DNA from: Burkholderiales bacterium
GTDB lineage: Bacteria; Pseudomonadota; Gammaproteobacteria; Burkholderiales; JAEUOS01
DNA: 64,000 bases
Direction of reading: 5' to 3'
Assembly: GCA_016790635.1 (NCBI GenBank)
Contig: JAEUOR010000010.1
Coordinates: 210,096 to 274,095, forward strand
How positions within the stretch are numbered: position 1 is the first letter of the stretch; each line of letters begins with the position of its first letter. The notes under the pieces were generated by a model. That model had not been told where the DNA came from. It did not search any database and saw only the letters and a program-made list of their open reading frames with translations. Below are positions 37,950 to 46,491 of this stretch, piece by piece. The position numbers and the translations under genes were made by a program.

Positions 37950-39212
37950 TTATGCGTGCACGACCACCTGATTGCGCCCTGCGCGCTTGGCGGCGTAGCA
38001 GGCCTGGTCTGCGGCCTTCAGAACTGCCGCGCTGTCCGCGAAGCGCCCGTCGACGTGGACCAGCCCGATGCTCGCCCCGACGCTGTGCTCGTGACCCTCC
38101 CAGACCAGGCGATAGGTCTCGATGGCAACCCGCATCTTCTCGGCGATCGTGCGGGCGTTTTCCAGCGGGCAGCGCTTGAGCAGGACAGCGAATTCGTCGC
38201 CGCCCAGGCGAGCGACGGTGTCGCTCTCGCGGACCGTGAGGGTCAGGCGCGCGGCCAGCTCGCGCAGCAGTGCGTCGCCTGCCGCATGTCCGGCCGTGTC
38301 GTTGACCTGCTTGAAGCGGTCGAGATCGATGAACAGGGCGCTGTAGGGCTGCTCGCCGGCCCGTGCGGTCGCCTGGCCGATCAGGGTGTCGAAACCGGCG
38401 CGGTTGGTGAGTCCGGTGAGGGCGTCGTGGCTGGCCTCCCACGCCAGGCGTTTGCGCTGCTCGTAGGCGCGCGTGACGTCTTCGATGATCCATATGGTGC
38501 CGGCGTTGATGTCGCCGGGAAGCACGGCCTTGCCGCGCATGTGCGCCCAGAACTTTTCCCCGTTGCGCCGCATCAAGGTCAGCTCGCCTTCAAAAGCGCC
38601 GTTGTTCTCGAAGGCGGGCCGTGCCCTTTCAACCAGTGCGTCGCGGTCCGCGTCGGACGGGTACATGACGCGGGTCAGTTGGCCTTCGAGCGTGCCCCGT
38701 TCCCAGCCGAGGGTCTCATACAGGTTGCGGCTCACCATTTCCAGCTGGCTGTTGCGCGAGAAGGCGATACCGACCGAAGCGTTCTCGAGAACGGCTTCAA
38801 GGCGCGCCACGATCTGCCGCGTCTGCGCTTCGCGCTCGTTGCGTTTGCGTGCTCCGTCCTGGAGCAGGCGCGCCAGTGCGCTGATTTCGCCGGCGACCCG
38901 CGTCCAGTCCTCGCCGGCCAGTTCGTCACGCGAGAACCAGTTCTGCGCGCGCAGGCGAAGCCTGGCGAGCGGCGCCGTCATTCGGGCTGCCGCGAGCCAG
39001 CCGACCACTCCAGCCGTGAGCACCATCGAGAGGAGAGGGGCCCACACAGCGACATGGCCGGGACTGACGGATCGAGCGCTGCCGCCGGTGTTACCGAATC
39101 CGGCCGTCGCGACCAGAATGGCGAACCATGCGGAGCCGAGGGCGACGAATGCGCAGAGGGCTGCGACCCTGAATTTGAACGATCGGGTCCAGGCAGGCAT
39201 TGCAGGCATCAT
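37950..39212 (-). CDS. Membrane-anchored PAS-GGDEF diguanylate cyclase
   Basis: Probably makes cyclic di-GMP. The 420-residue protein has two N-terminal membrane segments (CAFVALGSAWFAILVATAGF and PLLSMVLTAGVVGWLA) around a short periplasmic loop. A HAMP-like linker, a PAS domain (NASVGIAFSRNSQLEMVSRN, then a PAC-like GTIWIIEDVTRA) and a GGDEF domain follow. The active site RLGGDEFAVLL is intact and an RESD product-inhibition site sits five residues before GGDEF. ATG 39212 has GGAAAG upstream and is preferred over a TTG at 39245. Confidence 0.92.
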   Translation of the reverse strand: MMPAMPAWTRSFKFRVAALCAFVALGSAWFAILVATAGFGNTGGSARSVSPGHVAVWAPLLSMVLTAGVVGWLAAARMTAPLARLRLRAQNWFSRDELAGEDWTRVAGEISALARLLQDGARKRNEREAQTRQIVARLEAVLENASVGIAFSRNSQLEMVSRNLYETLGWERGTLEGQLTRVMYPSDADRDALVERARPAFENNGAFEGELTLMRRNGEKFWAHMRGKAVLPGDINAGTIWIIEDVTRAYEQRKRLAWEASHDALTGLTNRAGFDTLIGQATARAGEQPYSALFIDLDRFKQVNDTAGHAAGDALLRELAARLTLTVRESDTVARLGGDEFAVLLKRCPLENARTIAEKMRVAIETYRLVWEGHEHSVGASIGLVHVDGRFADSAAVLKAADQACYAAKRAGRNQVVVHA

Positions 39213-39516
39213 GCGGTTCTTTCCAGCATTTTCTGAGGGGCACAATCACCTGGATCGCTGATCGTGGCAAGCAGCACGGTCAGCAACTTGACCGAAGCCC
39301 GAGCTTAGCTGTCCGCCCCCCCCTGCTATGGTGGATTAACGAGGCAAACCTCGACCATTTCCACCGAACGCGCCGGCAAGTGGGGCGCTACTTCAGGGTC
39401 AAGGCCAGCCGGACGCCTCACCTGGTCCGACTGGGTTGCCCGGACGGCAAAAGGCCCGCCGTCTCGGAGCGAGGGGCGGGCCTTGCAGGTGCTTCCGGTG
39501 CAACCGGGACGTTGTC
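39213..39516. other. 304-bp intergenic stretch
   Basis: Holds the upstream region of the GGDEF gene and, at its right end, the tRNA-Val terminator. No further gene was seen. Confidence 0.5.
39451..39484 (-). terminator. Rho-independent terminator of tRNA-Val
   Basis: AAGGCCCGCC and GGCGGGCCTT form a 10-bp stem with a 14-base loop. On the minus strand the 3' arm continues into TTTTGCC, so it ends transcription from tRNA-Val. Confidence 0.85.
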
Positions 39517-39591
39517 TGGTGGGCGGTACTGGGATCGAACCAGTGACTTCCACCGTGTGAAGGTGGCACTCTACCGCTGAGTTAACCGCCC
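39517..39591 (-). tRNA. tRNA-Val (anticodon CAC)
   Basis: Reverse strand cloverleaf: acceptor GGGCGGT/ACCGCCC, anticodon stem CCACC/GGTGG with loop TTCACAC, T-arm ACTGG/CCAGT around TTCGATC, and an encoded CCA. It reads GTG codons. Confidence 0.97.
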
Positions 39592-39605
39592 GGGAGAGAG
39601 CGCGA

Positions 39606-39611
39606 ATTATA
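39606..39611 (-). promoter_or_regulatory. -10 element of tRNA-Val
   Basis: Reads TATAAT on the minus strand, about 15 bases before the tRNA 5' end. A plus-strand TAGAAT at 39631-39636 may serve the divergent acyl-CoA synthetase gene. Confidence 0.6.
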
Positions 39612-39672
39612 TCAAGCCGACAGCGCGCCTTAGAATGCCGCTCGGCTTTACACGACAACGACGGAGACGACA

Positions 39673-41574
39673 ATGGGCATGCATGTGCTCGACCGGGCGA
39701 TCGGCGAGGCTTGGCCGTCGCTCGCGACAGCGACCGACCTGGCGGCCTTCGAGGCGGTCCCGTGGACCGAGCGCATTGCCGCCCGCTCCACGTTCGATGC
39801 GCTCAGGCTGGGCGCGGCGCGTGACCCGCAGTCTGCGGCGCTCAAGTTCCTGCCGCGTCCCGACCCTGCGATGGAACCCGTGGTCGTCAGTCACGCTGCT
39901 TTCCTGGCGCGCGTGACGCAGACGGCCAATTTCCTGCATCGCCTGGGCGTCGGCCCGACCGATGTCGTGAGCTTTCTGTTACCCCTGGTGCCGCAGAGCT
40001 TCTTCACGCTCTTCGGCGCCGAGGCTGCCGGCATCGCCAATCCGGTCAACCCCCTGCTCGAGGCCTGGCAGATCGCCGAGATCCTGCGCGCCGCCGATAC
40101 GCGCGTGCTGGTGGCTCTGGGCCCCATGCCCGGGTCCGACATCTGGGACAAGGTCGAACGCATCCGCGGCGAACTGCCGAACCTGAAAGCCATCGTCGTG
40201 GTCGGCGGCGCCGGTGATCCTGCGCGCGGCATACACGCCTTCGACGCGCTGGCGGACGCCGAGCCGGCGGATCGCCTGGTCAGCGGGCGCCAGATCGCGC
40301 CCGACGACGTGGCGGCGCTCTTTCACACCGGCGGCACGACAGGCACGCCCAAGCTCGTGCGCCACACCCATGCCAACCAGGTCTACCAGGCCTGGGCAGT
40401 CGGGCTGATGCTGCGCTCGCGACCCGGCAACCACATCCTCTTCGGCCTGCCGCTGTTCCATGTCGGCGGCGCCCTGACACAGGGGCTGGCGACGTTCGCC
40501 ACCGGCGCCTGCGCGGTCGTGCTCGGTCCGCGAGGCTGGCGCGACCCCGACGCGACGCGCAACGTCTGGCGCCTGGTCGAGCGTTTCCGTCCCGTGACGC
40601 TGGGCGGGGTGCCGACGGTGCTCGCGGCTGCGCTCAACGTGCCCGTGGACGGCGCCGACGTGTCGTCGCTCGAACGCGTCTCCGGCGGCGGCTCGGCGAT
40701 TCCGGTCGCGGTGTGCGAGGCCTATGCCCAGCGCTTTCGCGTCCCGGTGCTCGAGGTGTACGGCATGACCGAGACCGCCAGCGTGCACACCATCAGCTAT
40801 GCCGACCGCCCGGTACGCCTGGGCGCGGTGGGGCAGGCCGTGCCCTACAGCCGCGTGCGCGTGGTCCGGGTCGATGGCGACGGTCGTGCGATCGGCGACT
40901 GCGCGGTCGACGAGATCGGCGTGGTTGCGATGCAGGGCCCCGGCGTGTTCTCGGGCTACGTGAACGAGGTGCATAACCGCGGCGCCTTCATCGAACCGGG
41001 CTGGGTCAATTCCGGCGACCTCGGGCGGCTCGACCGGGACGGCTATCTCTGGATCACCGGACGTGCCAAGGACTTGATCATCCGCGGCGCGCACAACATC
41101 GATCCGCAGCCGGTCGAGGAAATCCTCTATCGCCACCCGGCCGTGGCGCTCGCGGCGATGGTCGGCCAGCCGGATGGCTATGCCGGCGAGCTGCCGCTGG
41201 CCTTCGTGCAGTTGAAGCCCGGTGCCACGGCCACTGCGCCGGACCTGATCGATTTCGTGCGCGAGCACACCCCGGAGCGCGCGGCCGTGCCGGTCGATGT
41301 CGTCTTCATCGACCCCATGCCGCTGACCGCGGTCGGCAAGGTCTACAAGCCCAGCCTGCGGCACGAGGCGGCGCGGCGCGTGGTCGTGCGGCTGCTCGAT
41401 GGGCTCGCACAGGGCAAGGTGGCCATCACGGTCGCGGTCGACCTCGATCCCACGCACGGCAGCCTGATCAAGGTCCGCATCGCCGGCGCCGGAGCCGCCG
41501 GCGAGGAACTCAAGGCCGCGGTCGGCGCTCGCCTGGCGCCGCTGGTGATGCGGCACGCGGTGACGCTGGACTGA
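39673..41574 (+). CDS. Acyl-CoA synthetase (AMP-forming, ANL superfamily)
   Basis: Activates a carboxylic acid to its CoA ester. The 633-residue protein has the P-loop HTGGTTGTPKLVRHTH, the adenylate motif EVYGMTETASVHTISY and the hinge SGDLGRLDRDGYLWITGRAKD. The C-terminal catalytic lysine lies in LTAVGKVYKPSLR. It is longer than most members, with an extra C-terminal domain after the lysine motif (RRVVVRLLDGLAQGKVAITV). Acyl specificity is unknown. It stands alone between tRNA-Val and the pyrophosphatase-like gene. Confidence 0.9.
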   Translation: MGMHVLDRAIGEAWPSLATATDLAAFEAVPWTERIAARSTFDALRLGAARDPQSAALKFLPRPDPAMEPVVVSHAAFLARVTQTANFLHRLGVGPTDVVSFLLPLVPQSFFTLFGAEAAGIANPVNPLLEAWQIAEILRAADTRVLVALGPMPGSDIWDKVERIRGELPNLKAIVVVGGAGDPARGIHAFDALADAEPADRLVSGRQIAPDDVAALFHTGGTTGTPKLVRHTHANQVYQAWAVGLMLRSRPGNHILFGLPLFHVGGALTQGLATFATGACAVVLGPRGWRDPDATRNVWRLVERFRPVTLGGVPTVLAAALNVPVDGADVSSLERVSGGGSAIPVAVCEAYAQRFRVPVLEVYGMTETASVHTISYADRPVRLGAVGQAVPYSRVRVVRVDGDGRAIGDCAVDEIGVVAMQGPGVFSGYVNEVHNRGAFIEPGWVNSGDLGRLDRDGYLWITGRAKDLIIRGAHNIDPQPVEEILYRHPAVALAAMVGQPDGYAGELPLAFVQLKPGATATAPDLIDFVREHTPERAAVPVDVVFIDPMPLTAVGKVYKPSLRHEAARRVVVRLLDGLAQGKVAITVAVDLDPTHGSLIKVRIAGAGAAGEELKAAVGARLAPLVMRHAVTLD

Positions 41575-41626
41575 GGTGTCGCACCCGGCCCACTCCAGGT
41601 GACCGGCACGCTGCCGCGGCGCCGGA

Positions 41627-42124
41627 TCAGAAGGGCACCGGCGGGCCCACCCACAGGTCGTCACGCGGGACGGCGCGGGCCAAGGCTTCGCTCGCTTCGC
41701 ACCAGCCGCCGCAGGCGTTGCGGCCGCGGCGCAGGCGCAACAGGTTGAGCCAGCCCTTCAGGCGCGCGTAGCGCGCGAAGAAGGCGAGCACCTGTTCGCG
41801 CTCATCAGGGGCGACCGGCGCGGCGCTGCAGATGAGCTTGTCGTCGGTCATGCCGCGGTCGATCAGGATGACCGCGCCCCGTGCGGGGATGCGCAAGCGC
41901 GCGCCACGCGGCAGCGCCGGGCCGAGCACGACCGCGTCGAGCAAGTCACCTTCCTGACCGATGTAGGCGGGGACCGAACCGTAGTTGAAAAGGCAGGGAT
42001 AAGGCGAGAGGAAGTCGATGTGCCCGGTCGATCCGCGCTTGACGCGGCTGCCGCGCGGGATCTCGATGACCACGTCCAGCAGGGGCGGTCCGGGCGCGCT
42101 TACCGGGGCGGTGGGCGGCGGCAT
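41627..42124 (-). CDS. Inorganic pyrophosphatase-like protein with altered active site
   Basis: A 165-residue member of the family I pyrophosphatase fold ([29 protein letters not shown]). The signature normally reading DxDPLD is here EGDLLD, and the usual Arg after the VD motif is missing (HIDFLSPYP). The later metal-binding region IDRGMTDDK keeps two aspartates and the lysine. The ordinary enzyme has all these residues, so activity may be reduced or changed. Divergent from gltX. Confidence 0.75.
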   Translation of the reverse strand: MPPPTAPVSAPGPPLLDVVIEIPRGSRVKRGSTGHIDFLSPYPCLFNYGSVPAYIGQEGDLLDAVVLGPALPRGARLRIPARGAVILIDRGMTDDKLICSAAPVAPDEREQVLAFFARYARLKGWLNLLRLRRGRNACGGWCEASEALARAVPRDDLWVGPPVPF

Positions 42125-42184
42125 GGCATGGCTTCAATAGAATGGCGGATTGTTTCACGCGATCGCCGCACCTGCCGCAAGCCC

Positions 42185-43582
42185 ATGCCGAACGTCCGCA
42201 CCCGTTTCGCCCCGAGCCCGACCGGATTCCTGCACCTGGGCAACGCCCGTGCGGCGCTTTTCTCGTGGGCCTACGCGCGCCACCACGGCGGCAAATTCGT
42301 GCTGCGCATCGAGGACACCGACCTGGAACGCTCGACCGAAGAGGCGGTGCAGGTGATCCTCGACTCGATGGCCTGGCTGGGCCTGGACTACGACGAGGGC
42401 CCGATCCGCCAGACGGCGCGCCTGGCGCGTTACCGCGAGGTCATCGACGCCATGCTGGCTGACGGGCGCGCCTACCGCTGCTACGCCAGCCGCGAGGAGA
42501 TCGATGCCTTGCGCGAAGCCCAGCGCGCCGCCGGGCAGAAGCCGCGCTACGACGGTCGCTGGCGCCCCGAGCGCGCCGCCGGCAAGACTCCGCCCGCGGG
42601 TGTCACGCCGGTGATCCGCTTTCGCAACCCCGATGACGGCCAGGTAGCCTGGGACGACCTGGTCAAAGGGCCGATCGCGATTTCCAACACCGAACTGGAC
42701 GACCTGGTCATTGCGCGCGCCGACCTGGTGCCGACCTACAACTTCGCGGTCGTCATCGACGACGTCGACATGGCGATCACGCATGTGGTGCGCGGCGACG
42801 ACCACGTCAACAACACGCCGCGCCAGATCAACATCTACCGCGCGTTGGGCGCGCCGGTGCCGCAGTTTGCGCACTTGCCGACCATCCTCGGGCCGGACGG
42901 GGAGAAGCTCTCCAAGAGACACGGCGCGGTCAGCGTCATGCAGTATCCGGCCGATGGCTACCTGCCCGAGGCGCTCTTCAACTACCTGGCGCGCCTGGGC
43001 TGGAGCCACGGCGATGCGGAGAAATTCCCGCGCGAGAAGTTCATCGAGTGGTTCGATCTGGCCCAGGTGAGCCGCTCCGCCGCCCAGTTCGACGCCGCCA
43101 AGCTCACCTGGCTCAATCACGAGTACATGAAGGAGGCCGACGACGCGCGCCTGGCCGAACTGGCACGGCCATTGATCGTCGCCGGCGGCGGAATGGTGGC
43201 AGAGGGGCCGGACCTGACGCGCGTGGTCGCGCTCCTGAAGGACCGCGCGCCGACGGTGGCTGCGCTGGCCGAAGCCGCCATGCTCTTTTACCGCGAACTG
43301 CATGCCCCACCGGAGCTGGCCGCGCAGCACCTGACGTCGGCCTCGAAACCGGTGCTGGCAGCGTTCCACACCGCGTTGTCCGCGCTGCCAACCTGGAATC
43401 GTGCAGAGATCGCCGCGGCGATCAAGGCGACCTTGTCGACGGCCGGCATCAAGATGCCTGCCCTGGCCGTGCCGGTGCGGGTCGCCGTCACCGGGGTGGC
43501 GCAGACACCGTCGCTGGACGCGGTGCTCGAGCTTTTCGGGCGCGACAAGGTGCTGGCGCGCCTGGCGCGCCACCTGGATTGA
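42185..43582 (+). CDS. gltX: Glutamyl-tRNA synthetase
   Basis: Charges tRNA-Glu. The 465-residue product has the class I HIGH-type motif [13 protein letters not shown] at the N-terminus and KLSKRHG in the middle. The first domain (RTRFAPSP) and the anticodon-binding C-terminus are complete, and the length is standard. The ATG at 42185 directly precedes [13 protein letters not shown]; a longer upstream reading overlaps the divergent gene. A tRNA-Glu gene lies 257 bases downstream. Confidence 0.96.
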   Translation: MPNVRTRFAPSPTGFLHLGNARAALFSWAYARHHGGKFVLRIEDTDLERSTEEAVQVILDSMAWLGLDYDEGPIRQTARLARYREVIDAMLADGRAYRCYASREEIDALREAQRAAGQKPRYDGRWRPERAAGKTPPAGVTPVIRFRNPDDGQVAWDDLVKGPIAISNTELDDLVIARADLVPTYNFAVVIDDVDMAITHVVRGDDHVNNTPRQINIYRALGAPVPQFAHLPTILGPDGEKLSKRHGAVSVMQYPADGYLPEALFNYLARLGWSHGDAEKFPREKFIEWFDLAQVSRSAAQFDAAKLTWLNHEYMKEADDARLAELARPLIVAGGGMVAEGPDLTRVVALLKDRAPTVAALAEAAMLFYRELHAPPELAAQHLTSASKPVLAAFHTALSALPTWNRAEIAAAIKATLSTAGIKMPALAVPVRVAVTGVAQTPSLDAVLELFGRDKVLARLARHLD

Positions 43583-43675
43583 TCAGCCAAGCTGACGCCC
43601 ATCGGACGTGTGGTCGTGTCGACGGGCGAGCAGTTGAGCGCGCGGTCGCCGCCTGTCGCCAGGCGCGCCTCCCGT

Positions 43676-43705
43676 TTGCAGGAAATCGCCGCTTCAGGCT
43701 ATAAT
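43676..43705 (+). promoter_or_regulatory. Sigma-70 promoter of the tRNA-Ala/tRNA-Glu unit
   Basis: TTGCAG (43676-43681) and a perfect TATAAT (43700-43705) with an 18-base spacer, 13 bases before the tRNA-Ala 5' end. Confidence 0.8.
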
Positions 43706-43718
43706 AAGCGGCTGCGTT

Positions 43719-43794
<76 letters not shown>

Positions 43795-43839
43795 ACCTTC
43801 CGTACCGTCAGTACCTCTGCAACAAACAGTTTGGTCCGG

Positions 43840-43915
43840 GTCCCCATCGTCTAGAGGCCTAGGACATCACCCTTTCACGGTGAGTACCGGGGTTCGAATC
43901 CCCGTGGGGACGCCA
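43840..43915 (+). tRNA. tRNA-Glu (anticodon TTC), integration target of the ICE
   Basis: Acceptor GTCCCCA/TGGGGAC, anticodon stem TCACC/GGTGA with loop CTTTCAC, T-loop TTCGAAT, and an encoded CCA. It is intact and lies 45 bases after tRNA-Ala. The mobile element begins immediately at its 3' end. Confidence 0.97.
43875..43915. other. Candidate attachment site (3' half of tRNA-Glu)
   Basis: The chromosome-to-element boundary falls at this tRNA end: chromosomal gltX and tRNAs are on the left, recombinase and ICE genes on the right. The recombinase reading frame ends here in antisense. The matching repeat at the far end of the element is outside the window, so the exact core cannot be drawn. Confidence 0.5.
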
Positions 43916-45377
43916 AGCAAACCCCACCTGCGGATAGCAGGTAGTGGTTGCGGCAGGTGGAATCTTCAAGTTCCACCCATTCGACCAGGTCGCGCAAGAA
44001 GTCCTTCAGCGCACCGGTCTCTGAATCAACGTTTACGCCCTGCGCCATTTGGCTCAGTATTGCGCGAACGTCCGATTCCCGAATGTTGCGCATTGATTCA
44101 GCAGCGCGCGTTTCGGCTTCGGCCCGCTCCAGTTGTTCCACCAGCGCTGCCCGTTCCTTCTCCAATTGCTCGATCTTTTCCAGCCATGGGCGCGGTTGCT
44201 GTGCCTCCATGGCCAATTCCGTCGCCCGGCCGATTTTGCGGGTCAGGTCCGACACTTTTTCACGCATCGGTGCCACGTCGGTGTCCGGAATCGGCAACGT
44301 TGCCTTGCGCGCCTCGGCCAGCAGCGCCTTGACGAACGCATCCGAGTGAAGATCATCGAGAACCTGCTTAACAATGTCTCGGTCGAGGGCTGCACGATTG
44401 ACGCGCTTGCCTTTGCCCAGGCGGTAGAACTCGCCCTCGGCGTGCCAGGTACGGCCACCGGCGGTACGGAGCAGGCCACCAAGTAGCGATTCGCTGCTGG
44501 GCCGGCGTCCCTTGGTATGTGGGCTTGCCTCAAGGTGAGCGAGGATGGCTTCAGCCTCATCGGTGGAGATCAGCCCCGGATGGGTGTCGTACTGGATCAG
44601 CCATTCCGACCGGGGGCGCCGCTTTTGGCCGCCCTTGTAGCCGCCTCCTGGCAGTTGCTCTGAATGCACGTTCCAGACCGTGTGGCCGGCATAGGTGAGG
44701 GCGTTCCATTCGATACCGACCAAGGTTGACGCGGTCAGCGAAACGCCTGTCAGTTCGATTGCTCTGGCGCGGCCGGTACCGGCCGCGCGATGGCGCAGGA
44801 ATTCGCCGACGATCTTGGCGTTTTCGTCGGGAACGAGCTTGCTCTTGGTGACCGCCGCGCCTTCACGGATTGCGCCGGTTTCGTGCGCCTGCAATTGGAA
44901 GCCGAATGGAGCCCGTCCTCCGGCGCGCCAGCCTTGGCGAACATTCTCCGCCATGCCCGCCAGGCCCTTCTCGCGGCTCATCAGGCTGTGGAGTTGGTCG
45001 AACGCACGCATCATCTGCTTGGTGACCACATCCATGATGGTGTTGGTCTCGGGCAGCTTGCTGTACAGGACGTGGATACCGCGCTTTTCGCATTCGAAAT
45101 TGAACGCGGCTGCCAGATACTGGTTTTGCCGGGCAATCCGGGACGTGTCCATCACCAACAGCGTGGACCAGTTGCGTTCGCGGTCTTTCAAGCGCCGCAA
45201 CATCGCCTGAAACCCAGGCCGCTCGCCGTCATCGGCGCGCTCCACTGGATCGGCGAATTCTTCAATCACCACCATTTCGCGTGCGGCGGCGAGCGCCTGC
45301 AGTTCGCGACGCTGGGCGTCGATGGAGGCGTCTGCGCGGTCTTTACTCGACCGGAGGTATAGGGCGGCTCTGATCAT
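43875..45377 (-). CDS. Large serine recombinase (resolvase/integrase)
   Basis: Catalyses integration and excision of the element. The 500-residue product has an N-terminal resolvase domain (AALYLRSSKDRADASIDAQ, likely nucleophile Ser11; VMDTSRIAR). A recombinase domain with KLVPDENAKIVGEFLRHRA and a zinc-ribbon-like region around 280-330 follow, then a C-terminal coiled coil (WLEKIEQLEKERAALVEQLE, about 410-445). The last 14 or so residues (ending SPRGFEPRYSP) and the TGA stop come from the antisense strand of tRNA-Glu, the stop lying in the anticodon loop. A small gene overlaps its start. Confidence 0.92.
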   Translation of the reverse strand: MIRAALYLRSSKDRADASIDAQRRELQALAAAREMVVIEEFADPVERADDGERPGFQAMLRRLKDRERNWSTLLVMDTSRIARQNQYLAAAFNFECEKRGIHVLYSKLPETNTIMDVVTKQMMRAFDQLHSLMSREKGLAGMAENVRQGWRAGGRAPFGFQLQAHETGAIREGAAVTKSKLVPDENAKIVGEFLRHRAAGTGRARAIELTGVSLTASTLVGIEWNALTYAGHTVWNVHSEQLPGGGYKGGQKRRPRSEWLIQYDTHPGLISTDEAEAILAHLEASPHTKGRRPSSESLLGGLLRTAGGRTWHAEGEFYRLGKGKRVNRAALDRDIVKQVLDDLHSDAFVKALLAEARKATLPIPDTDVAPMREKVSDLTRKIGRATELAMEAQQPRPWLEKIEQLEKERAALVEQLERAEAETRAAESMRNIRESDVRAILSQMAQGVNVDSETGALKDFLRDLVEWVELEDSTCRNHYLLSAGGVCLASPRGFEPRYSP

Positions 45378-45579
45378 GGTTGGAAAGTGTAGCGCCTTCC
45401 TGATCGCTTTTCGAGGCCATTTCCGCGGCGATTTGCGTCTGTTTCGCGTCCCACATGCGGGCGATGATCGGTGCCAGTTGTCGCACCGCTCGTTGTGGAT
45501 CCGGGCGCCCGATCGATGGCATCACCTGAACAGTAACCGTTCGTGTGGAAGGCTCGCGCCGACTGCCGGCCCGCTTCAT
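45343..45579 (-). CDS. Small protein of unknown function upstream of the recombinase
   Basis: An open frame of 78 codons overlapping the recombinase start by 35 bases, so translation could be coupled. It contains the protein-like stretch RPDPQRAVRQLAPIIARMWD, predicted to be helical. The ribosome binding site is weak (GAGAA). It could be a recombination directionality or accessory factor by position, but nothing in the sequence proves it. Confidence 0.5.
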   Translation of the reverse strand: MKRAGSRREPSTRTVTVQVMPSIGRPDPQRAVRQLAPIIARMWDAKQTQIAAEMASKSDQEGATLSNHDQSRPIPPVE

Positions 45580-45800
45580 TTCTCAGCACCCGCGAAGCTG
45601 CTGCGAGGCAAACGGCTCGCGATTTGGAACTCCGACACCGTCCTGAAGCTACGCATTCGATTTCCCAGATCAAGTTGCCTCAATCCTTACCAAATACGGA
45701 AAAGCCCAGAAAAGTGTCGGCAAGATGCGATTCATCCATCGTTAGTCATTGATTCTGATTAGTTTTTTCAATTCATAAGTTCTGAGAAGCGTTCGTTCAA

Positions 45801-45826
45801 CCCCCCGTCGCATAACGCACGGGGGG
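45801..45826 (+). promoter_or_regulatory. Hairpin covering the ribosome binding region of the sigma-like gene
   Basis: CCCCCCGT (45801-45808) pairs perfectly with ACGGGGGG (45819-45826), 4 bases before the ATG at 45831. The G-run is the only purine-rich stretch that could serve as ribosome binding site, so the helix would hide it. The rest of 45580-45800 is AT-rich and holds no other gene; it should carry divergent promoters. Confidence 0.55.
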
Positions 45827-45830
45827 CCGG

Positions 45831-46421
45831 ATGGCACTCAAGAACGGAAAAGAACTCCAGCAATGGGAGATCGCAGTAGCAAAGAAACTGATTGGTGAAT
45901 TCCGCAGGCGCTCGCGAAGTCCGGAACGCGAAGAATTCGATGACCTTCTCCAGGAATGCCTGATGCACTGGATCGAGGTGCGGCGCAAGCTCCGCGCCGA
46001 TCCTGAAGGTCCGCCAATCGCCTACATGGCAACGGTCGTCCGCAACAAACTGACCGACCTGTTCCGCGAGCGCGACGCCGCCAAACGCGCTGGCGACTAC
46101 GACGCGGTCTCACTCGATGCGCCCATGGGCGATGGCGACGACGCGCCGACATTCGCCGATCTGCTCGACGCGGCGCGAAGCCGCGACGCTGCCGCGGACC
46201 ATGGCCTCGATCCAGGCGACGCGCGCATCGATGTCGCCAAGGCGCTGCACCATCTGACGCCGCGACAGCGGCGACTTTGCGAGCTGTTGGGCGAAGAGGG
46301 ATTGTCGATCAAGGAGGCCGCCGAAAAGCTCCGAATCCCGCGCGGCACGCTCTACGAGGAAATCAACCGCATCCGAAAAATCTTTGCAGATCAGGGCCTT
46401 GGAGACTACTTTCACAAATGA
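45831..46421 (+). CDS. Sigma-70-like (ECF-type) factor carried by the ICE
   Basis: A 196-residue protein with region 2-like FDDLLQECLMHWIEVRRK and PIAYMATVVRNKLTDLFRER (about 40-85), an acidic linker, and region 4-like ALHHLTPRQRRLCELLGEEG with SIKEAAEKLRIPRGTLYEEI (about 140-185). This is the layout of ECF sigma factors. It is the first plus-strand gene of the element and lies 61 bases before parA, so it may direct transcription of ICE genes. No anti-sigma gene is adjacent. Confidence 0.78.
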   Translation: MALKNGKELQQWEIAVAKKLIGEFRRRSRSPEREEFDDLLQECLMHWIEVRRKLRADPEGPPIAYMATVVRNKLTDLFRERDAAKRAGDYDAVSLDAPMGDGDDAPTFADLLDAARSRDAAADHGLDPGDARIDVAKALHHLTPRQRRLCELLGEEGLSIKEAAEKLRIPRGTLYEEINRIRKIFADQGLGDYFHK

Positions 46422-46430
46422 GTCGACACA

Positions 46431-46491
46431 TTTGATCGCGAATCCGTATCGCTGAATCAGGCCTCAATTCCCTACGGATTCGATGATCAAA
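46431..46491 (+). promoter_or_regulatory. 17-bp inverted repeat enclosing the parA start codon
   Basis: TTTGATC-G-CGAATCCGTA (46431-46448) mirrors TACGGATTCG-AT-GATCAAA (46473-46491), 17 pairs interrupted by one small bulge. The ATG of parA at 46483 lies inside the right arm. It may be an RNA hairpin that blocks initiation or a DNA operator for ParA/ParB autoregulation. Confidence 0.65.

Noticed and set aside
42020..42184. Upstream extension of gltX
   Set aside because: GltX begins [13 protein letters not shown] just after the ATG at 42185; the extension overlaps the divergent pyrophosphatase-like gene.
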